A stretch of 64,000 nt of DNA from Eudorina sp. 2006-703-Eu-15 (taxonomy: Eukaryota; Chlorophyta; Chlorophyceae; Chlamydomonadales; Volvocaceae), in the NCBI GenBank assembly GCA_003117195.1, contig BDSI01000194.1, forward strand, positions 104,030 to 168,029, given 5' to 3'. Under the pieces are notes generated by a model, which saw nothing but the letters and a program-made list of their open reading frames with translations, was not told the origin of the DNA and ran no database searches. Position 1 is the stretch's first letter, and every line of letters starts with the position of its first letter. Both the position numbers and the translations under genes were made by a program. This document shows positions 1-12,005 of this stretch, one piece after another.

Positions 1-27
1 GGACGCGTCCGGCGGCCTCCCTGCGCC

Positions 28-122
28 GTCGGGATGTACGGATCGTCGGGATGTACGGATCGTCGGGATGTACGGATCGTCGGGATGTACGGATCGTCGG
101 GATGTACGGATCGTCGGGATGT
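28..122. repeat. 17-bp tandem repeat, about 5.5 copies
   Basis: Five near-identical 17-bp units containing GGATGTACGGATCGTC run head to tail, and a sixth breaks off at GTCGAC. The array lies beyond the likely 3' end of the minus-strand coiled-coil gene. It is probably 3' UTR or intergenic satellite DNA. No coding function is seen. Confidence 0.95.
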
Positions 123-293
123 CGACATTGTATGTCAAGCTTTGTAATCGCAACATAATGCAACTGCCAGAGTTGGGGTGGGGTTAAAGTGAGAAACGAA
201 ATAAGCCCGAAGAACGAACCCAGGCAACCCAGGGGTGGGGTGGGGATGTAGGAGATTGGTGGGGTGGGGGGGTTCGGGTGTCGCCGCGAAGAA

Positions 294-3200
294 TCAGCCC
301 GGGACGACCCGGTTTGGGGCCAGGGCGCGGGGGCGGATGGGTGGATGCCCTGGTGCCGCCAGCGCGCCTTCCAGGGTCGCACCGGGACATCCCCCCTCCC
401 TCCCTCCCCCTTCCCTCCCTCCCTCCCTCCTGGCGACCAGTAAGACACGTGCCAAGACTTTTAACGGCATGTCCTGGCTGACAGTTGGGGTTGACAGTTG
501 GGGTTGGCAGGCATGCAAAAGCAACGGAGGCGGAGGCGGGCAGGTAGAGGACCGCCCCTCCGCGCCGTTCGTGCGCTCTGCAGGTCCCCTTGGATTGCAC
601 CCACCATCGCCGCCCGCGCTGAACAGCGACACCGGCCGCAGCGGCGACGGCGCCGGAACCACGGAACCCCAGTGTGGCTCCAACGCCACCGCGGGGCCTC
701 CGCCGCCGCTCGAGTCGTCGAACTTGGCCCGGATTTGCGTCATCCGCTCGTCCAGACCCGTGGGTCGGTCCTCCAGCACCTCGCCCGCGCGCGCGTCCGG
801 CGCGCCGCCGTACGACACGGACGGCGTGGCACCGGGGAAAGGGTGATGCGGGTTGTACAGGGCGTGCAGGTTGGCGGGGTGTTGCGGGTCGAGCGGGTCG
901 TGGGGTCCGGGCGTGAAGGTGTAGTCCTGGGTGGGGAGCGGCAACGGGGAGGGGTCTAGGGACTTGGTAGGCAACGGAACTGCGCAGACAGCCACAGCAA
1001 CGAGTGGATGGGAGCCATGGGATGCGGATGCGGGTTCTACGGGTCGAGCATCTAGGATTTTCTTGGGAGGGGTGATGAGGAATGGGTGGGGAGCCCCTTA
1101 AGAGCCATACTGCGGGGTTTGGGACCGAGGGGCCGCGGGACGCACAAAGGCAGCGCTGTGTATCCCCACAGCCACCAAGACGATGGCAACAGGGGCAACG
1201 AGCAGGCTGAGCCGCTCTGGTTTGGTTTAGGAAGCGGCCGCGGCGTTCGGGCGTGGCCGGGGCCGCGGCACTCGACTGTGGCCGGGGCCGCAGCGGGGCG
1301 GCCGGGGCGATATCAACTCTGCACAGCTGCACGGTGCGGGGCGGTTAGGGGCGGTTAGGAGCGGTTGGGATCGGTTAGGTGGACCCGCGCGGCTGGCCCC
1401 TCCAGCAGCGCCCCAAGTCCGCACCTTGAATTTGTCGACCTGCTGCTGCACGTACGACAGTGTGCTGTTGGGCCCTGCGTCACTGTCCTCCGCCGCAATG
1501 TGCGGCCCCAGCGGCGAGCCTGCGGCGGCAACGGGGAGTCCAGGCAGGAGAGATGAGATGCGACGTCTCTCGGGCGGTGCCGGGTGTGAACGACTGGCAG
1601 ACAGCAATGCGGCATCGACTCAAAAACCGCAACAAACACAACAAAAATGTTCATCGCAGCCGGTGCCCTTGAATTGGCTCGGTGCATGCGACCTCCTGGG
1701 CTGTGGTTGCTAAGACAATGAACCGCAAAAGCTTATTTATGTGTTTCCAGGGACGACGAACGACCGGGCGGGCCGAAGCGCCGCCACGGTTTCTTTAATT
1801 CTGGTGTCGTGGCGATGCAATGTGTATGTGCGTCGGGAGGGGAGCGGCTGCGTGTTCCCCTCCGCCCCCGCCCCGCCCCTGCCCACCAGTCAGGGGCGCC
1901 ACCTCCGTGTCTTGGCTGCGGGACAGCAGCGTGTTGCGGCGAGCCAGGATGTGCTGCGGCAGCGACTCCTTGTCCTCCACCTGGGAGGCGAACCGACCCG
2001 GCGCCACCGCACAGGGAAGCGAGGGGGTGCGGGGGGTGCGTGTTGCGTTGCGTGGTGGGGTTGCGTGGGGGAGTGCGGGGGGGTGCGTGGGGCGGTTGAA
2101 TGGGGGGGGTGAGTGCGCGGGGGGGGGGGGTTGCGTGGGGGAGTGCGTGGGGGGGAGAGGTGTTCGGGCGGGTCACACGGAGCTGCCCTCCGGTTCAGCG
2201 GCGCTTCACCCACCCGCAGTAGGGACACCCACCCGCCGACGCCAGCCGGGCGACAGTGCGCAGGCCGCGCGGGGCTATCGACGCACGGCTGGCCCGGAGT
2301 TGCCCCCCCTCCCGGGTCCCCTTCAAGCGCCGAGCCGCACCTTCCGTCGCCGCCTGCCAGTGCCGCCTGCCGGGGCCGCATGCCCCTACTCCCCCCACCC
2401 GACTCGTCCGCCCCGTGCACACTCAAAGCTACAGCTGCTACCCCCCCCCGCCCAGTCGACTCTCTGTCGGATATTCGCTCTGGCAGCAGCTCAGTATAAA
2501 TATGTCTACCAAGTTCCTATACCCACCCCCCGCCCTTTGTCCGCGGAACCCATCCCCCAGCCCCCCCCGCCCGAACCCCCCCCCGCCCGCCCACCAGCAG
2601 CAGCGTGATTTCGTCCCACAGGCTCTGTACGGCCGGCGAGCTGCTGATGAAGTCCCGGTACGCCTTCTCGATCTCCAGTAGCCCGTTCTTGAGGGTGAAG
2701 TTCTTGGTGGCGTACGACCGCTGCAGCTCCCCCTCCAGCCGCTGGCGAAGGGGGGGGGCCCGCCGCCAATCGGGTGCAACAGGGGTTCGTCCCGAAACAA
2801 CGACCACCACTCATCATCATATTCATTATCAATATAACCATCATACTCATCAAGGGCATACCCATCTATGGCTTACAAACCTAGCACGCTGGTTGGCCCC
2901 CAGGGCTTCGCGAGGCAGGGCGGGGCTGACGACCAAGGCGGCAAACTTGATGGTAACGCGGGGCGCGGAATCCCAGCCCGGCCTTCAGGGCGGTCTAGGG
3001 AGGCGGTTCGAAGGATGCCCTTCCAGCGGCACCGCGGCTCAACGACGCGTGCGGCGCTCGGGTCCCAGAGGGAGCCCCCGGGGTGCACCTACCTGCACCT
3101 TCTTCTCCAGCTCGTTCACCCGGGTCGCATTGCGGAGGATCTCCAGCTCCCCCTCGAGCTGCGCGCGCGGGGGGGGGGAGGGGGGGTATATAGGAAATTG

Positions 3201-5118
3201 GTACACCACAATTTCCGCGCGGAAGGGGAACAGCGACCGGGACCGCGGCGCGCCCCCGCGGTGAAGACGTGGCGAAGGCTTCGGGGTCTTCGGGGGTATA
3301 CAGGAAATTGGAAGAGGGTTTTCAAACTGCGCTGCGCTGCTGTGGGTCTTCGGCGGAGGAACGCACGGGGCTGCTGTGGGCTGCTCCAAAGCAGGTCGCG
3401 ACGCAGGGCGGCACCGCGGCTGCGCCGGCCGACACGTACTGGGGCGCGTAAGGCCCGTACTGGGGCGCGTAAGGCCCGCCTGCGTGGCGCAGGGGAATCG
3501 ACGGACTCCGCCCCCACACCCTCTGCGCGCAGCCCGCCTCGCCACGTGGCCCCTCACCCCTGCTCCCCCTCGCCCCCCCGGCCGTCCCTCCGCAGGTCCC
3601 CGGTGGGCCTCCCTCCCGAGGGCCGAGGGACGCACGAGCGGATTGAGTTCAAACCGCTCCAATTCAGTCGGAAGGAGCGGGCACACGCACACACACATGG
3701 CCTGGTACGCTGGAATTCGCTTCTCGCGGCTCACTTCTCTGTATATACACACACACATACACACACACGCCCACCTTGATGATCTTTTCATTGAGCTTCT
3801 TGATAAGGGAGGGGCGGTTGTCCAGGGCCTGACGAGGACACACGGACCGAGCAGGGCACCGCAGGACTTGAGACGCGCCCCACCAGGCGGCCGCGAGGGG
3901 GTATTGGGTCAGCGCCGGGCGGCAGCGGTTGGGCCGCGACTGTGCGGCCGAGTGAGGGCGCGAGACGCTACAACACGCCACACCTCGCCACCACACACCG
4001 CCTTTCCCAGGCCACGCCGCCTTTCCCAGGCCACACCCCACCGCACTCCACTGCCCATCCGTCGCGTCTCTTCGCGGCCCCCACCTCCGTAGCCACCGGG
4101 CACCCGCACACCGGCAGCTCAGCGCACCCGCCGGCACCCCTAGGTCCCCCCTTCCCCTTTCCTCCACACACCCCCCTTCCCGGGCCGACCACCCCACTCC
4201 GCGTCGGGAAGGCAGCGTCCCCATGTCGCCTCTTCCCACATACGACACGTTGGGTGGCTGGCTGGGTGGCCGGGAGGGTGGCACATGCCCTGCCTGTCCC
4301 TTGGCATCCCTCGCCCTGACCCGACCCGACCTGGGTCCTCCACCACTGGGCCCACCCCGCCCCACCCCATCCCGCCACTCGTACCCTCAGCCAGACCCTG
4401 CCCTTTGCGGAGCGCCTATTCCTGTCCCCACCCCGCTACAGGCTTGCTAGCGAGCTCGGCAGATGCGCTGCGCGGCTCTGCTGACCGGCTGGCTGTCTGA
4501 TTCTACTGGCTGGCTGGCTGGCTGAGGCGCCCCGCGGGGCCCCTTGTCCGGTCTATGAGCCCCGGAGGCCCCCACCGGCGGGGGCCCGCCCGGCGCACCT
4601 GCTCCAGGCGACCCAGTTGGATGACCACCTCATCGAAGGTGGACCGCTCCAGGGTGACCCCGTCGGGGCAGCTCTGCGCGGAGAGGGCCGAGGCTGCGTT
4701 TCTGAGGTGCGGCGCCCCCGGGGGGCCTCAATAGTGCAAGTCAGTCCACCCGGAGCAGCTCGAAGGTGCAGGGTGCAGGCGGCGCCCAGCCGGAGCCGCA
4801 GTGCGCGAGGCCCGGAAGGGGGAGGGCCGTGATGCGGAGGGCCGTGCGATTTTTGATGCGGGTGGGTGGTTGATGGGGGGGCGAAAGGCGGCCTCACATG
4901 CTTGGGAAGGCGCAGATGGTGCAGGTAGCGGCGGACCAAAGAGCTGGCAGAAGCAACGAACTGCGGGCATGTCGCACCGCGGGCAGTGGGCCGCAAACCC
5001 AAGCCTTACCAAGGAGTCCTTTGCCCAAAACCCCCCTGCAGGCGCCGTGGCTGCACAAGGATACCTTTGCTACATCCTGGAGTTGCTTGATGAGCTCCTC
5101 AATGTCCCTGCGCGACAT
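294..5118 (-). CDS. Multi-exon coiled-coil protein of unknown function
   Basis: Eight exons join in phase from ATG at 5118: 5118-5065, 4673-4599, 3828-3775, 3158-3093, 2741-2595, 1980-1887, 1519-1425 and 926 downward. Borders are GT-AG and all phases match. The product starts MSRRDIEELIKQLQDVAK and is helical and heptad-like for about 130 residues (LEGELEILRNATRVNELEKK, RLEGELQRSYATKNFTLKNG). It then becomes Pro/Gly-rich (DYTFTPGPHDPLDPQHPANL). The 3' end is uncertain. The last frame stays open to a stop at 294-296, but the residues beyond 605 look non-coding. A donor (GTGGGT) at 604 could lead to a tiny last exon at 163-135. At least 302 residues are supported. I do not recognise the family; a scaffold or cytoskeletal role is only a guess from the coiled coil. 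Introns hold three copies of the dispersed 55-bp element. Confidence 0.68.
2469..2525 (-). repeat. Dispersed ~55-bp intronic element, copy 1
   Basis: This is one of six related segments in the window, all inside introns. On the minus strand it reads GGGTATAGGAACTTGGTAGA, then TATTTATACTGAGC, then TGCTGCCAGAGCGAATATCC. It lies in the intron between coiled-coil exons 2741-2595 and 1980-1887, in the sense direction of that gene. It differs from the copy at 25695 at only a few positions. Confidence 0.85.
3181..3207 (+). repeat. Dispersed intronic element, copy 2 (partial)
   Basis: GGGGGTATATAGGAAATTGG matches the left half of the ~55-bp element. It sits about 22 bases upstream, in the gene sense, of the acceptor for exon 3158-3093 and is antisense to the gene. 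Its complement therefore supplies part of the pyrimidine-rich acceptor region. Confidence 0.6.
3292..3345 (+). repeat. Dispersed intronic element, copy 3 (diverged)
   Basis: GGGGGTATACAGGAAATTGG is followed by a diverged middle and then ACTGCGCTGCGCTGCTG. It is in the same intron as copy 2, about 85 bases away, in the same orientation and antisense to the host gene. Confidence 0.6.
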
Positions 5119-6067
5119 ACTGGCGATGTCCGCTTGGGGCTGTCAGCCCGGGGTCCCCGTCAAGCTCCGACCACCGCCTGCGCCGTATACAACATAGCCA
5201 TGGAGATCAAGCGTGTTGTGTAGACCGAGTTTGCATCGCTGTGCTCGCGCACTCAAGGCAAAAGAAGTTGACGGGACGGTGGTCCCAGTTTTTCCCCATA
5301 CGAGAGAGCTTGAAATGCCATTAACGACAGCATATTTAGCATTTAAGCCCATATTGCACTATAGCATACCTGCTCAAAGCCTGCCGGCAGCAGGTGAAGC
5401 TTCCCGCCTGGCACCTGGTTTAATGTTCCGGGACATAGCGTTTCAGATCTTCAATTTAAGTTTATTAACAATGTCGTCACCGCCTCATTCAGCATCCTTT
5501 GAAGCACTCTACAGCCGTGAGTTGAACTTCGACCCTGTCAACCGAGCCTTGGACAAATTGTCCCAAACCCCATCCTAAAGCCACAGAGTAAAACATTAAA
5601 ATTTGTAAGATGTCTCATGTCTGGTCTCCTCTTGGACTCATCCGGCCTGGGAGGGGCATGAGGACAACGTACCTCGCCGAAAGATTGCAGCAATGCGGTG
5701 CACATCTCGTAACGGCACGTCGACGCATATGCGCTCCATGGCCATTAGTTTTGTAACTGCACTGATGTAATTGCCTAGCTGATTTTACACGTTGGGCCCG
5801 GTCGTATGCAGGTTCGATAGCCAGCGCTTGCGTGACGTGCTATCAAAGCCATCCCTGGTCTCCCTTTCATCGTTATTATTGCGTAGCCAAGTTATCGCAA
5901 TTAATGATGTAGGCAAGGTCAGGAGTAACCTCCACCGCAGCTACTTTTCAGTTCACCTCACGGGTTTAAAGCTCCCCCGGCCTCATATAACGTCCTGGCC
6001 ACTTGCGGGGACTGCGGGTTCAAATCATGATGAGCTGTTGAGGGTTTCTGTTCCCGTCCAGGGCAAG
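5119..6067. promoter_or_regulatory. Divergent intergenic region between the coiled-coil gene and ELL
   Basis: This region of about 950 bases separates two genes transcribed away from each other, so it should hold both promoters. Its middle is AT-richer than the genes. A short open frame at 5471-5578 (35 codons) is open but has no supporting features and may be 5' leader. An acceptor-like TTCCCGTCCAG at 6050-6060, just before the ELL start codon, suggests a possible 5' UTR intron. No TATA box or regulatory motif can be named with confidence. Confidence 0.5.
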
Positions 6068-9000
6068 ATGGACAGACCTTACCGCTTTCAGAACGGACAC
6101 CCGTTGGGCTTCGCTGTCCAGTTACGTTTAACGCCTGAGCTCAAGCAGGCGCTACTCAATGCGCGGGCAAGCGGAGAAGCTGTGTCGTTGCGGTTCCGCG
6201 AGGAACCGCATCGTGAGGTACGCAAGCGTGTGGTCTCTTTACCTGTCTCTTTGCTGTGAGTTGGATTATACACATACGCTGATGCACACGACACATTGCG
6301 GTCACCGATTGGCACGCCGCGTATCACGTTCAACGGTACACTTGCCGGTGTCCGACCGCGTCGGGCGTTTGAAGCGGATGGCCTTGGCCCGCCCCCGCTG
6401 CCCGGACAGCCACCTTGCGGCAACCGAGACCCGGTCGCGCCGGCGCCGTCACCACAAAGGCATGCCTGTTGCGCTAACCAACGCTGCCAAGTATAACGCT
6501 GTGACGGGCAACGGACCCGGCCGTTCGTCTCAGCCCGCTGCGCTCAGCGCGTCAACACGCATTCCTCGCAGCGCTACGGGTCTGCGGAACGGACGCTGAG
6601 AGGGGAACGGGTCCATTTCAGATATAGTCATACAGCCCACGTAGTGAGGCTGCAGGGCGTTGAGCCCGACCGAACCGAGCACTCCGCGCATCGTTGCGTT
6701 CCCCAACAGCCCGCGCCGTGCCAACCGCACATAACGCAGCCGACAACCGACATCACGCATCGATCCCGGGGACCGTTTGACGGTCGTTTGGCTGTCGCGT
6801 CACCAACCGGCGCTTCAGCACCCTGCGGCCGCGTGGGTCGGGCTCATGCTGTAGCTGAGCTCCGCGCCGCTTGAGGCAGGGCCCTGCGGCCGCGTGGAAG
6901 GGATGCCGGGCGGCGGCCCCCCCTGAGCACCCCCTGAGGAAGCCCCGCAACCTCAACCTCAGCCGGAAACACAGCCGGCGTCGGTTCGTCCGGAGGTCAC
7001 TGCCGGGGTGGGTCGGTGACGTCAGCGAGGCCCCTCAGAACGGCGACACGCGACCCAGATCGCGCCGACCCAGATCGCGCCGACCCAGATCGCGAGTTGC
7101 CTTGCTGGGGGCCCAGAGAGCGTTCTCTGATGGCCCTGCGGGAAGTCGTGCGACACGTTCCGGAGGCCAGGCGACCTGGCCTCACCGCCGCCGTTCGCGC
7201 GGCGCCGCCTGACCAAGGACCTGGCGCCACCCAGCGCCACGACGTCCATCCGCACCGCCTCCCGCTTAGCCCACCGGTCCCCTTACCCCAGCGTGACTGC
7301 CTGTTCCAGCATCAGCACCATCAATAGGTCGCGCGGCTGCTGCCCGGCGCAATCTGCGTACCTCCCCGGGCGTGGCAACCAACGGCATACCCCCTCCCCC
7401 CTCGGTGTGGCCTTTGGCCGGGTCCTTGCGCATGGCTTGTTTGATTCCCCCACCCCCACCCAGGCGGTGCTGTCTATCGCGGGCCAGGAGCACTTCTTCA
7501 GTACCGCTCCCCAGGCGGGGTCGTTGGAGGTGGTGGAGATGACGCCCGGCTCCAAAGAGGCTGTCAGTGTGGCGAGCGTGAAGCAGCGGCTCACGCTGCA
7601 GGTGGGGTGGGGTGCGGTGCACGGCCGGCGCGGGCGTGGCTGGATGAGGTGTCGCGGGGCCGCCGGGTCAGGGGCAAGCGGCCGCACCTCGCGCATGTCG
7701 CCGCACGGTCTTACTTACCTGCTGCGACGTGCAGTGCAGACGTGGGTAAGCGCCCCTGTGGCGGGGCCGTGTACCTGCGCGCGTTGGCGGCGGGAGGGGG
7801 TATAGGAATTTGGGAAGGAGGGGGGAGGGGGAGGGACAAAGGGATCGCTGCCGGCGGATCCCTTGGCGACTGCAGCAGTCTCGAGCAGCGCGCCACAGGG
7901 CTGTCGCAGTCCGTCGGTCCGTCGGGCCGCACCGATGCCGCACCCCGTCCATTCGTGGATGGCTGCACAGACGGACAGCCGCAGATGGCGCCGTCCTTCG
8001 GACGCTCCATCCGAGCCCCCACGGCTCGACGCCCTCATGCCCCTCCTAACCCCGCCTCGCCGGTGTGCGGTCCCGTCCCCGCAGCGACCCATGGACACGG
8101 ACACGCGGCCCCGCGGACTGGCGGGCGGCTTGGGCCTGGCGGGGGACGACCGCAGGAAGCGCTCCGCGGTGCTGCTGAATGGCAGCCAGCGAGGGGGAGG
8201 TGCGTGCGCGTCCGCGTCCGCATCACGGCCAGCGCGGTTTCCCACCCTCCCTGGAGACCTGGAGAGTCGCTCACTTCCTGTGTGAATACGTGCTGCGGAC
8301 CGGCGCCTGGGGGGGCCCCCTCATGACTTTTGACAGCGTGGGCTGAGCGCAAGGCTTAGGGGCACCATGAACGCGCTACCGCGTGGCGACTGCAGTGGGA
8401 CAACCCCAAACACGCACTGCCGCTGCCGATGTTGCTGTGACTTGATGTTTTGTGCATTGTCATGGCGGCGTCCTGGGTCCCCGCAGGTGTCCGCCCGCGC
8501 GTCACCACCACAACGGAGGTGGTCACGCGGCCAGCGGCGCCGCCGCCGCCGCCGTCGCTTGGAGGCGGCTCTGGGCCCGGCAGCCGGTTCACGGGCTCGG
8601 GCTTGGCGGGGTTGGGAGGCGGCGCGTCGCTGCGGCCGACCCCCGGGTCGGCCCCGGGAGGTCCCCGTCCGGGCGCCGGCAAGCCCGTGGAGGCGCCCAA
8701 ACCCATGGAGCTGCCGAAGCCTCGTTCGCAGCTGCCCGGCGGCGGCGCGCTGGTAAAGCCGCCGCCGCCCAAGGCACGCAAGACGCCCACGCCGCCGCCG
8801 CCGGACACGATCGGCGGGGGGAGTAACGGTGGGTGTGCTGCGGCGCCCACGGCAGGCACGCCGGCGTCTGCAGGGCAGCAGCAGCAGAACCAGAACCAGA
8901 ACCAGAATGGGACGGAGGCCCGGCAGGGCAGCGGCGGCGGCGGCAGCGGCGGCAGTGGCGGCGGCGGCGGCAGCTCACCGGTCGGTTATGGCGTTGCCGG

Positions 9001-10499
9001 CGGCGGTAGCGGTGGCGGCTCCGCCGCCACGACGGCGCCGGCGCCTCCGCCAGCGGTGCCCATGGAGCTTCCTCGGACGGCGGTTCTGGCAGCTCGCCGG
9101 GGGGACCTGCCGCTGGTGCTGGCGGCGCTGCTTCGCGAGCAGCCCCTCACGGCCTCCAGCCTGCAGAGCCGCATAGACCAGGCCTACAGGGCGGCGGGTG
9201 CCAAGCCTGAGGCGAAGGAGTACGTGAAGCGGGTGATCGACAACTGCTGCACGATGTCAAACAACCGGATGCACCTGAGGTACGGACGGCCGGGGGCCCA
9301 GGCGGGTGCCGGCGTCGGCGCGGGGTGTGGCGGTGCAAAGGCAATACCAGGAGTGTGTTGAGACACGGCCGCGTCTACACTTGGTGTTCCTTGGCGGGCG
9401 CGGTGTCTGCTCGCTGGTTCCCGCCGGAAGGGGTTGGCCCTTCGTGAAGCTGTGTGGGCGAGCTTAAGCTGCTGAGCTGCATCTGTAAGGACCACAGTTC
9501 TGCTCTGCCGCAAGCTGGCGCGGTAGTCACGCGGCCTTCCATGTTTGTATCCTTAAAACCATAGCTGCGCCTCATATAGCCCATGACTTACTCCGCCGCC
9601 GCGGCCGCCACCACCACCACCGCCGCTGCCCGCGCCCGACTTGCCGCACCAGACCTGACGTACAAGCCCGCGAGTGGCCCCGCCTGGATGAGCTGCTGTC
9701 CGGGACGTCTCCCACCGCCGGCGGTGAGCTGGGTGGGGTGATGCCGGGGCTGGGCGCCGGCCAGGTGGTGCGGCCTGACCTGACCTTGACTTGACCTGAA
9801 CTGACCTGAGGGAGCTGCCGTTCCTTGGGTGGCACTGGGCGAATGATTATCGCCCCGGGGGGAGGGGATATGTACCGGGGCAACCTGGCTGTACATGTAC
9901 GACCGTCGCCGTACACTGTACGGGGCCCAGAGAGCTGACCCTCCCCGCCAGGTGTTAGTCAACGCGTTAGCGACATGGTGGGACCTCTCTTGTGCGTGAG
10001 AGCCCCTGTCCGACCCGGATGTGTCCCACCGTGGCCTGAGACTGACCCGGGTTGGGGGTGCGGGGTGCTGCTGCTGCTGCTGCGGGGTGTGGGACCTGCA
10101 GACACGCCGACGGGCGGGGGCGGCTCAACCGGCGGCGGGGCCGGCGAACGCGGTCGCGGCGGCGGCCGTTACAGCAGCGCGCACGCTCAGGGCGCGGCAG
10201 CGAAGCGGATGGCGAGCTGTTCGCCCGACCCGCGCATGTCCCCCGATGTGCAACAGACGCAGACGCAGCCGCAGCAGCACAGCCCAGGCGCAGGTGGCGG
10301 CGGCGGGGGCCGGAGTTCCACGGAGGACGCGGGGGGTAACAGCTGCTGGACGGGGGTGGCCGGGGAGGACGAAGATGACGGCAGCAACCAACCCAGCGGT
10401 CACGCAGCGGGCGCGGCACGTGGGGGCCCCACGCGGGGGCCCCCACCGCCGGGCTCCAAACGACAGAAGACGGGCGCAGGGCAGGGGGGTGCAGCAGGT

Positions 10500-10537
<38 letters not shown>

Positions 10538-12005
10538 GTCTGCGATGGCCAACGGACACGGGCCCGGGCCCGGACGCAACGGCGGCGGGCTGCAGGGCTA
10601 CGATGACTTCGACGATCTGGCTGACCCGGCGCCGGTGGCGGCACCGCCACCGCCACCGCCGCCACCCCGAGAGACCAGCGCCGGGCGACCCGCGGGTCAG
10701 CTTCATGCAGGCCGGGCGGCCGTCGCCCGGGGATCCGCGGCAGCCGCGGCCGCATCGGCGGCTGCCAAGGCTGCCAGGGCCAGAAAGGTGGTGGCGGCGC
10801 CGGGGGGTCCGCGCGGGCTGCCGACGCACGCCCAGCTGGCGAGCAACAACACCGCGATGCCGCGACCCCCATCGGCGCCAGCGTTGGCAGCGGCGCCCCG
10901 GCCGGCGCCCAGCAATGGCGCCGGCGCTGTCGCCGGCGGCACCCCCGATGGGGCCGGCTGCGGCGGCGCCGCCGCCACCGCCGCCGGCGGCTCTCCAAGC
11001 CCGAGCCAGCGAACCGCCGACGGACCCGCAGCAACCAGAGCTGCGTCAGCGTTGGGGAACGGTACGGCACCGGCTCGGCCTCGCCGGCCTGCTCGGACGG
11101 GGTCGGAGGACGGCGGCGCGGCCGGCAGCGCCGGCGGCGGCGGCGGCGGCTGTGGCAGCGAGAGCAATGTGGAGACCGACGGGCGCGATACGGCGGCGGC
11201 GCCGCCAACAGCAACTGCCATAACCGCCTCCCCGGATTGCGAATCCGGCCTGGATCCCGAGATCAAGGCCTATGCGGATCTAGACCTGCAGGAGGAAGAC
11301 AAGGACGCTGAGTGGTACAGCTCGTACGTGGACTGGAAGCCCGAGCCGCATGCTGCGGTACAGTCTACGGAGCAGTACGAGCAGTACGAGCGGGAGTACC
11401 GCCACAAGTTCGAGGTGTACACGCGACTGAATCAGAAATATGCTGACGTGGTTCGGGAGGCGGACGGGCTCCGAGCGGCCGTGGACGCGGCGGCGGACCC
11501 CGAGGAACGTCACCGCTGCGTGCAGGCGCTGTGGCGGCTGGGGGCCACCAAATGGCGACTGCTGGAGGTAGGCGCGGACTGCAGCTGCTATGGCTGCAGA
11601 GGGATGTCAGGTGCCTTCTTACGAATAGGTCGGAGGGGAGGCCCGAGGATGGTGCTATCTTCCATCCTTTCTTTCTCTCTTCCTTCTTTCCTTTCTCTCT
11701 TCCTTCCTTGCTTTCTTCTACTTGATTTTACTTTCTCAATCATTATATTTATAGCTTTGTCTAGTTATACCATTATCTAGTTCTTCCTTGACCTGGTCAG
11801 CCCCATGATGATGTCCGCGAGACGTCCCCCCACCCTCGTCGCGGCCTTCCCGACCCCCCAGGTGTGGAAGCGGGTGCGGCGCAGCCTGCACGCGGACCTG
11901 GGGGACTTGCGGAACCGGGTGGCGGAGTACGTGGCGCGCCAGGGCGGCGGGGCCGGCGCGCCGGCTCCGCCACCTCAGCCGCAGATGCAGGCGCAGCCCT
12001 CGTAG
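6068..12005 (+). CDS. ELL: RNA polymerase II elongation factor ELL
   Basis: Seven exons join in phase: 6068-6217, 7464-7601, 8085-8199, 8487-9279, 9653-9723, 10102-11567 and 11862-12005, giving 958 aa ending in TAG. ELL proteins suppress Pol II pausing and act in super or little elongation complexes in the nucleus. The N-terminal domain resembles ELL (GFAVQLRLTPELKQALLNAR, then SGEAVSLRF). A central helical winged-helix-like segment at residues about 326-415 ends in RPDVQAREWPRLDELL, like the ELL D-V-x(4)-W-P motif. The C-terminus (about 842-945, STEQYEQYEREYRHKFEVYT) is the occludin/ELL homology domain. Long Gly/Pro/Ala insertions and a run of 12 Gln (residues about 556-567) make it longer than the roughly 600-aa animal proteins. 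The start is the first ATG of the conserved domain. Intron 2 carries a partial copy of the 55-bp element. Confidence 0.88.
7794..7816 (+). repeat. Dispersed intronic element, copy 4 (short)
   Basis: GGGGGTATAGGAATTTGGGA inside ELL intron 7602-8084 matches the first 20 bases or so of the element, in the sense direction. The right half is not recognisable, so this is either a truncated copy or a chance match. Confidence 0.4.
10499..10536 (+). repeat. CAG trinucleotide run coding polyglutamine
   Basis: About 12 CAG codons run in frame within ELL exon 6 and code a Gln tract between the central domain and the occludin homology domain. Slippage makes allele length variation likely. Confidence 0.9.

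Noticed and set aside
5471..5578. 35-codon frame with ATG in the ELL upstream region
   Set aside because: Too short to support and not joinable to ELL in phase; it may be a leader frame or chance.
9967..11214. 415-codon minus-strand open frame opposite ELL
   Set aside because: An Arg/Pro/Ala-rich shadow of GC-rich ELL exon 6; the plus frame ends in a real occludin homology domain.
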